The position numbers and the translations under genes are program-made. Of a DNA stretch of 9,822 bases, positions 7,096 to 9,822 are shown in pieces (the first letter of the stretch is position 1; the number at the start of each line of letters is the position of its first letter). The notes under the pieces were generated by a model. It was not told where the DNA came from and searched no databases. It was given only the letters and a program-made list of their open reading frames with translations. Source of the stretch: an uncultured Mollicutes bacterium (GTDB lineage: Bacteria > Bacillota_I > Bacilli_A > RFN20 > CAG-826); NCBI GenBank assembly GCA_900542595.1, contig UQOB01000044.1, positions 1 through 9,822 of the forward strand. Reading direction: 5' to 3'.

Positions 7096-8094
7096 ATGAA
7101 TAACCTTAAAGAAAGAGTCACCATCTACCAGGTGGCTGCCGCTGCGGGAGTTTCTTTAGCGACAGTCAGCCGGGTCATTAACAATAGCAGCAACGTCACC
7201 CCAGAAACCAAGAAAAAAGTGGAAAATGCTATTATGAATCTCGGGTATAAGCCGAGCGGTCTCGCGCAAGCTTTAGCGACCAACCGGAGCACCAATATCG
7301 GGATTATCATTCCTTCCGCTAACTATGTTTATATCTCTAACATGTTAAGCGGGATCAACGAAGCTGCTAATGCAAAGGGTTATGTGATTAGTCTCTTTAC
7401 GACCTCTCACTCGAGAGAAGCCGCTTTAAAGACCATCGATAAAGTCATCGTGAGCCACGTCGACGGGGCCATTGTTTTCGACGATGAATTGAATGAAGAA
7501 GATATTTCAAAAATCACTTCTTATTCCGTTCCCGCTGTCGTCATCAATAACTCTTTAATTGGGGAAAAGATCGCTTCCGTGCTCTTTAATTACGATAGTT
7601 TATTAAAGCAAGTCGTCATCGATCATTATGCCTCGAGTGATGCTAAACCGATGACCTTCATCCATGTCCCAGAAGGCGGGCGCTTACTTTCCCGTTGTGA
7701 ACAAGCATTCGTGGAAACCCACGTTCAACTTGGAAAAGCTTATGAAATCCTCTCCAGTGACGATAGCTATAGCCACACCTATAACGATTTTAAAGAATAC
7801 TTTATGCAACATAAGACCGGCTTCTTCGTCTGTTACCGGGACTCGGTAGCGGCCGCTATTATGAACGCGGCGACGGATTTAGGAATCAAAGTTCCGGAAG
7901 AGGTGGAAGTGTTAAGCTTAGTGGGCACTAAGTACGCGAAAATCGTCCGTCCGACTTTAACGGCGATGCATATTGACATGGAAGAAGTAGGCCGCCGGTC
8001 GATGTATATGTTATCGGAACTTTTAAATGGAGAACTTAAACAAAAGACCTTTAAGCTTGAAGCCGCTCTCATTAAAAGAAGTTCCACAAAATAA
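7096..8094 (+). CDS. LacI-family transcriptional regulator, CcpA-like
   Basis: A DNA-binding repressor or activator of the LacI/GalR family. The 332 residues split into a helix-turn-helix head (VTIYQVAAAAGVSLATVSRVINN, 8-30, with recognition helix around 21-29), a hinge helix (YKPSGLAQALA, 51-61) that would insert into the minor groove, and a periplasmic-binding-like effector domain starting NIGIIIPSANYVYISNMLSGINEAA. The head, hinge and the C-terminal KRSSTK ending resemble CcpA, but the effector core differs (CYRDSVAAAIMNAA where CcpA has GTDEMALG), so I call it CcpA-like rather than CcpA. Targets are unknown: no sugar-use genes are visible nearby, which fits a stand-alone global or distant-target regulator. 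ATG 7096 has a strong GGAGG at 6 nt spacing. Its own promoter and a palindromic operator candidate lie upstream. Confidence 0.88.
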   Translation: MNNLKERVTIYQVAAAAGVSLATVSRVINNSSNVTPETKKKVENAIMNLGYKPSGLAQALATNRSTNIGIIIPSANYVYISNMLSGINEAANAKGYVISLFTTSHSREAALKTIDKVIVSHVDGAIVFDDELNEEDISKITSYSVPAVVINNSLIGEKIASVLFNYDSLLKQVVIDHYASSDAKPMTFIHVPEGGRLLSRCEQAFVETHVQLGKAYEILSSDDSYSHTYNDFKEYFMQHKTGFFVCYRDSVAAAIMNAATDLGIKVPEEVEVLSLVGTKYAKIVRPTLTAMHIDMEEVGRRSMYMLSELLNGELKQKTFKLEAALIKRSSTK

Positions 8095-8104
8095 CCAAAA
8101 AGTT

Positions 8105-8110
8105 TATACT
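8105..8110 (+). promoter_or_regulatory. -10 element for the tRNA-Arg gene
   Basis: TATACT ends 9 nt before the mature tRNA 5' end, so transcription would start near 8117. No good -35 hexamer is seen about 17 nt upstream in the tail of the regulator gene, so this assignment is tentative; read-through from upstream could also supply the tRNA. Confidence 0.45.
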
Positions 8111-8119
8111 TATTGTCGC

Positions 8120-8196
8120 GCCCTGATAGCGCAACTGGATAGAGTATCAGACTTCGAATCTGAGGGTTGCGGGTTCGAGTCCTGCTCAGGGCGCCA
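8120..8196 (+). tRNA. tRNA-Arg (anticodon UCG), CCA encoded
   Basis: A 77-nt cloverleaf can be drawn by hand. Acceptor GCCCTGA (8120-8126) pairs with TCAGGGC (8186-8192), followed by discriminator G and an encoded CCA (8194-8196). T8 and A9 precede a D arm with stem GCGC/GAGT (one G-A mismatch, one wobble). The anticodon stem is TCAGA/TCTGA around loop CTTCGAA, with anticodon TCG at 8154-8156. The variable loop is GGGTT, and the T arm is GCGGG-TTCGAGT-CCTGC with one wobble pair. It reads CGA and, by wobble, CGG, a codon used often in this window. It is followed by an intrinsic terminator. Confidence 0.97.
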
Positions 8197-8211
8197 CTAA
8201 AAGTAACTAGT

Positions 8212-8239
8212 ATTTTGATGCCGATAAGAGTGTCAAAAT
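8212..8239 (+). other. Small hairpin between tRNA and terminator
   Basis: ATTTTGA (8212-8218) and TCAAAAT (8233-8239) pair perfectly around 14 nt, and two wobble pairs can extend the stem inward. It lies in the tRNA 3' trailer, where it may assist 3' processing or be incidental. Confidence 0.4.
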
Positions 8240-8250
8240 TAATAATAATT

Positions 8251-8272
8251 GCCCGAGCAATCGGGCTTTTTT
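8251..8272 (+). terminator. Intrinsic terminator of the tRNA-Arg transcript
   Basis: GCCCGA (8251-8256), loop GCAA and TCGGGC (8261-8266) form a perfect GC-rich 6-bp stem followed directly by six T (8267-8272). The placement 55 nt after the tRNA fits termination of the tRNA unit. Confidence 0.93.
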
Positions 8273-8280
8273 GTTGTGTA

Positions 8281-8490
8281 GATATTTAATGCTCTTTAGT
8301 GGGAACAAATGTCGGAGAAATGTCGGAGAAAAAGCTTTGGAAGAAGAATAAAATCATATTAGAAAATAAAGCGTACACGCCTGTCAGGGAAGGATATTTA
8401 AGAAGATATTTATACGTAATGTTGGAGCAAATAAAGGCTGTTTTTATATTTGTTTTTAGTTGTTATTAGTTACGAATTAACATAAATATC
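8281..8490. repeat. Four copies of GATATTTA within 210 bp
   Basis: GATATTTA occurs at 8281-8288, 8393-8400 and 8405-8412, and in reverse orientation (TAAATATC) at 8483-8490. Two copies are 12 bp apart, just over one helical turn. The base following each copy is A or T. Such clusters can be binding sites for a recombinase, an initiator or a regulator, but AT-richness raises the chance background. Confidence 0.5.
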
Positions 8491-8577
8491 ACCACATATT
8501 AGTTGGTTAATATTCGCTTGTCTTGATAAGAATAACAATTGCATTTATTAATAAAAAATATAGTAGGGAACGAATGT
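8301..8577. repeat. Dispersed repeat GGGAAC(A/G)AATGT
   Basis: GGGAACAAATGT at 8301-8312 and GGGAACGAATGT at 8566-8577 differ at one base and are both preceded by TAGT or TAGTA. The first copy runs into the 11-bp tandem duplication; the second does not. Function unknown. Confidence 0.45.
8307..8328. repeat. Perfect tandem duplication of an 11-bp unit
   Basis: AAATGTCGGAG occurs at 8307-8317 and again at 8318-8328, head to tail with no mismatch, followed by AAAAAG. The unit length is close to one turn of DNA, as in tandem protein-binding sites such as recombinase arm sites. The CGG core stands out in an AT-rich region. Confidence 0.7.
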
Positions 8578-8586
8578 ATATTGAGA

Positions 8587-8610
8587 TAACAACAATATAA
8601 GAAGTTGTTA
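8587..8610. repeat. Inverted repeat, possible hairpin
   Basis: TAACAAC (8587-8593) and GTTGTTA (8604-8610) are perfect 7-bp arms around 10 nt. A related dyad, GTTAA (8607-8611) and TTAAC (8618-8622), overlaps it on the right, so alternative pairings exist. Confidence 0.45.
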
Positions 8611-8624
8611 ATACTTGTTAACTA

Positions 8625-8750
8625 AAGAAATCTTCTTGTCTTAAAATAATAGATGATGAACAGCATATCGTCGTTATCTATTCGTTTATTTTGGCTCTTA
8701 TTATCTTTATATAATTAGTATGAGTCGCGAACTATTCTTGAAGATTTCTT
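8625..8750. repeat. Large nested inverted repeat (126 bp)
   Basis: Outer arms AAGAAATCTTC (8625-8635) and GAAGATTTCTT (8740-8750) are perfectly complementary over 11 bp. Inside is a second hairpin: AATAGAT (8648-8654) with ATCTATT (8676-8682), extended inward by GATGA with TCGTC and outward by AAAATA with TATTTT after small bulges. It could be a structured RNA, a miniature inverted-repeat element or a protein-binding region. No target duplication is seen next to the outer arms. Confidence 0.5.
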
Positions 8751-8793
8751 CGATGCCATCGTTTGGTCATTTTTTTATTGTCTTTATCAATCC

Positions 8794-8821
8794 TTGACTT
8801 ATCAAATAAAGCGTATTTAAT
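8794..8821 (+). promoter_or_regulatory. Promoter of the DegV-family gene
   Basis: -35 TTGACT (8794-8799), a 16-nt spacer and -10 TTTAAT (8816-8821), close to the sigma-A consensus. Transcription would start near 8828, giving a leader of about 24 nt that contains the eight-G run. Confidence 0.65.
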
Positions 8822-8835
8822 TTGTTTTGTTTCAT

Positions 8836-8843
8836 GGGGGGGG
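8836..8843 (+). promoter_or_regulatory. Run of eight G serving as the DegV ribosome site
   Basis: A homopolymer of eight G ends 8 nt before ATG 8852, the right distance for pairing with the 16S 3' end through G-C and G-U pairs. An ATG (8834-8836) immediately before it is in frame with the gene at this length, so tract slippage would change that frame. Confidence 0.6.
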
Positions 8844-8851
8844 TAACAAAA

Positions 8852-9688
8852 ATGAAATGGAACATCATTGCTGACTCAAGTTGTGATTTAAAGGAATTGG
8901 AAACTCATAACCCAAATATCAATTTTGAAAAGGTTCCTTTTGTTTTTCATTTTGGAAATAAGGAATTCGTCGACAATGAAAATCTTAGTTTAGATCAGCT
9001 TCTCGATGAAATGGCTTCCTATAGCGGAACAGGTAAAACATCCTGCCCATCGAGTGGCGATTGGTATAACCTCTTTAAAAAAGAAGGCAACGTTATTGCG
9101 ATAACTATCAGCCATGGCGTAAGCGGTTCCTACCAAAACGCCGTAAATGCTAGACAAATGGTTTTAGAAGAAGAACCGGATAAGAAAATCTGCATCATCG
9201 ATAGCTATAGCGCTGGTTCCGTTTTAAGTTTGATTGCCTTAGAAGCGGAAAGATTGATCAATGAAGGTAAAACTTTCGAAGAAATCGCCATCGCCTTAGA
9301 AGAATACCGAAAGCAAAGACAAACAATGTTCGCTTTATGTTCCTTTAATAATTTAGTTAAGAATGGTCGGGTGAGCAGACTCTCCGGTTTCTTAGCGGGT
9401 ATTTTAGGTATCTGGGGAATCGGGGTTGCGACACCGGAAGGAACGATTGGCGTTAAAACCAAAACCCGGGGAATGCATAAGGCTATTTCTATCCTTCTTC
9501 AAGATATGAAAGATCATCTCTTCAATGGTGGTCGGGTGATCATTACCCACGTTTTAAATCTCGAACTTGCAAATAAATTAGCGGAAGCGATAAAAGAAAC
9601 ATTTAAGAACACGAAAGTCTTAATTCTGGAATCCCAAGGTCTTTGCTCTTTCTATGCGGAAAAGAAAGGTTTAATCTTAGGGTACTAG
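8852..9688 (+). CDS. DegV-family protein (fatty-acid-binding, FakB-like)
   Basis: DegV/FakB proteins bind a fatty acid and can present it to the kinase FakA, which makes acyl-phosphate for phospholipid synthesis. The 278 residues match the family's two-lobed EDD fold: NIIADSSCDL (4-13), GKTSCPSSGDWYNLF (61-75, with the Thr-Ser of the carboxylate-binding site), ITISHGVSGSYQNA (85-98, variant of SSxLSGTYQSA), IDSYSAG (116-122) and FNNLVKNGRVSRLSGFLAGILGI (166-188). The end, ESQGLCSFYAEKKGLILGY, replaces the classic H-x-GPGALG motif, so this is a divergent subfamily and its ligand is less certain. I chose ATG 8852 because family members begin just before the (I/V)xDSSCDL strand; TTG 8822 or ATG 8834 would add 10 or 6 residues. 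No FakA gene is in the window. The next gene starts 10 nt downstream, so the two are probably cotranscribed. Confidence 0.9.
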   Translation: MKWNIIADSSCDLKELETHNPNINFEKVPFVFHFGNKEFVDNENLSLDQLLDEMASYSGTGKTSCPSSGDWYNLFKKEGNVIAITISHGVSGSYQNAVNARQMVLEEEPDKKICIIDSYSAGSVLSLIALEAERLINEGKTFEEIAIALEEYRKQRQTMFALCSFNNLVKNGRVSRLSGFLAGILGIWGIGVATPEGTIGVKTKTRGMHKAISILLQDMKDHLFNGGRVIITHVLNLELANKLAEAIKETFKNTKVLILESQGLCSFYAEKKGLILGY

Positions 9689-9698
9689 GAGAAAAATT

Positions 9699-9822
9699 AT
9701 GAGAAAAGACTTTGGGGTTAAATCCTATTTGTATCCTGCTCCGGTATTGATGTTTGGCACCTATAGCGAAGAGGGGAAAGCTGACCTCATGAATGCCGCT
9801 TGGGGCGGTATATTAGCAATCC
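9699..9822 (+). CDS. Flavin reductase-like protein, 3'-truncated by the window edge
   Basis: Forty-one complete codons are visible from ATG 9699, which has AGGAG (9687-9691) at 7 nt spacing. The N-terminus MRKDFGVKSYLYPAPVLMFG, followed by TYSEEGKADLMNAAWGGILAI, is typical of the flavin reductase/flavoredoxin family, an FMN-binding split barrel: PxPVLxxGTYxxxGxxNxMxAAW. Such proteins bind FMN and often take part in NAD(P)H-dependent flavin reduction; the exact partner is not known here. It follows the DegV gene by 10 nt and probably shares its transcript. Confidence 0.85.
   Translation, partial: MRKDFGVKSYLYPAPVLMFGTYSEEGKADLMNAAWGGILAI

Larger units (their letters stand above)
8364..8815. 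repeat. Exact 12-bp direct repeats bounding most of the AT-rich region
   Basis: AAATAAAGCGTA occurs at 8364-8375 and 8804-8815 with 428 bp between. The second copy sits in the spacer between the -35 and -10 boxes of the DegV promoter. The arrangement could be a target-site or attachment duplication around a decayed insertion, or a shared regulatory site, or chance. Confidence 0.5.
8273..8851. other. AT-rich, repeat-dense intergenic region without a convincing gene
   Basis: About 580 bases, clearly richer in A and T than the coding parts. All six frames are interrupted often, and no protein or known RNA is recognised. It contains an 11-bp tandem duplication, four copies of GATATTTA, a 12-bp direct repeat, a repeated GGGAAC(A/G)AATGT (8301-8312, 8566-8577), short perfect palindromes (8371-8380 GCGTACACGC; 8544-8555 TTTATTAATAAA) and larger inverted repeats, all described separately. 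The last part carries the promoter and leader of the DegV gene. Its place just after a tRNA gene is where integrative elements often insert, but no integrase or tRNA 3'-end duplicate is present. Confidence 0.75.

Noticed and set aside
8118..8194. tRNA drawn with acceptor GCGCCCT/AGGGCGC starting at 8118
   Set aside because: That register breaks the D arm and leaves no CCA; moving 2 nt to GCCCTGA/TCAGGGC gives T8, A9, a proper D arm and an encoded CCA.
8309..8362. 17-codon ORF (MSEKCRRKS...) over the tandem repeat
   Set aside because: It is very short, has no ribosome site, and its sequence is simply the tandem repeat read through; not supported as a gene.
8281..8490. CRISPR array
   Set aside because: The repeats are 8-11 bp, irregularly spaced and few; there are no 25-40 bp repeats with unique spacers and no cas genes.
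8822..8851. TTG 8822 or ATG 8834 as the DegV start
   Set aside because: The extra residues include the low-complexity G run and do not match the family, while ATG 8852 has well placed G-rich ribosome pairing. ATG 8834 is still mentioned as an alternative.
8120..8851. Complete integrated element at the tRNA-Arg
   Set aside because: No integrase, no duplicate of the tRNA 3' end and no cargo genes are present; only repeat structure hints at a past event.

Overview
The window reads as an ordinary chromosomal segment of a low-to-moderate-GC Bacillota (Firmicutes) bacterium. The gene content (PepV dipeptidase, TrmB, YtpR, type III pantothenate kinase, ECF vitamin transporter S component, CcpA-like LacI regulator, DegV protein), the strong GGAGG-type ribosome sites and the heavy use of TTA for leucine all point that way. 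Trp is written TGG and no gene needs a TGA read-through. CGG arginine codons are common, which argues against a true Mycoplasma. A gut Erysipelotrichia- or mollicute-related lineage with the standard code is possible, but this is only an inference. All protein genes lie on the + strand.

Positions 1-6977 hold a tightly packed block: leuS (5'-truncated by the window edge), coaX, an ECF S component probably for pantothenate, pepV, trmB, ytpR and pncB. Intergenic gaps are 1-2 nt, or the genes overlap by 11-26 nt, so this is very likely one transcript with translational coupling. The shared theme is cofactor and amino-acid supply. CoaX with the S component would take up pantothenate and commit it to CoA. 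PncB would salvage nicotinate to NAD. PepV would supply amino acids from dipeptides. LeuRS, TrmB and YtpR serve tRNA and translation.

Positions 6978-8094 hold a LacI/CcpA-type regulator with its own promoter. A perfect 16-bp palindrome resembling LacI-family operators abuts the -35 box, suggesting autoregulation. A tRNA-Arg(UCG) gene with encoded CCA follows at 8120-8196, ending in a strong intrinsic terminator at 8251-8272.

Positions 8273-8851 are a clearly AT-rich stretch with no convincing gene. It is unusually dense in short repeats: an 11-bp perfect tandem duplication, four copies of an 8-mer, an exact 12-bp direct repeat about 430 bp apart, and several inverted repeats. Lying next to a tRNA gene, it could be the scar of an integrated element or an uncharacterised structured region. 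This is the least explained part of the window.

Positions 8852-9822 hold a DegV-family (fatty-acid-binding) protein, preceded by a promoter and a run of eight G at its ribosome site. It is followed 10 nt later by the start of a flavin-reductase-like protein cut by the window edge. I did not find a clear new multi-gene system. The best leads are the repeat-rich intergenic region and the putative LacI operator.
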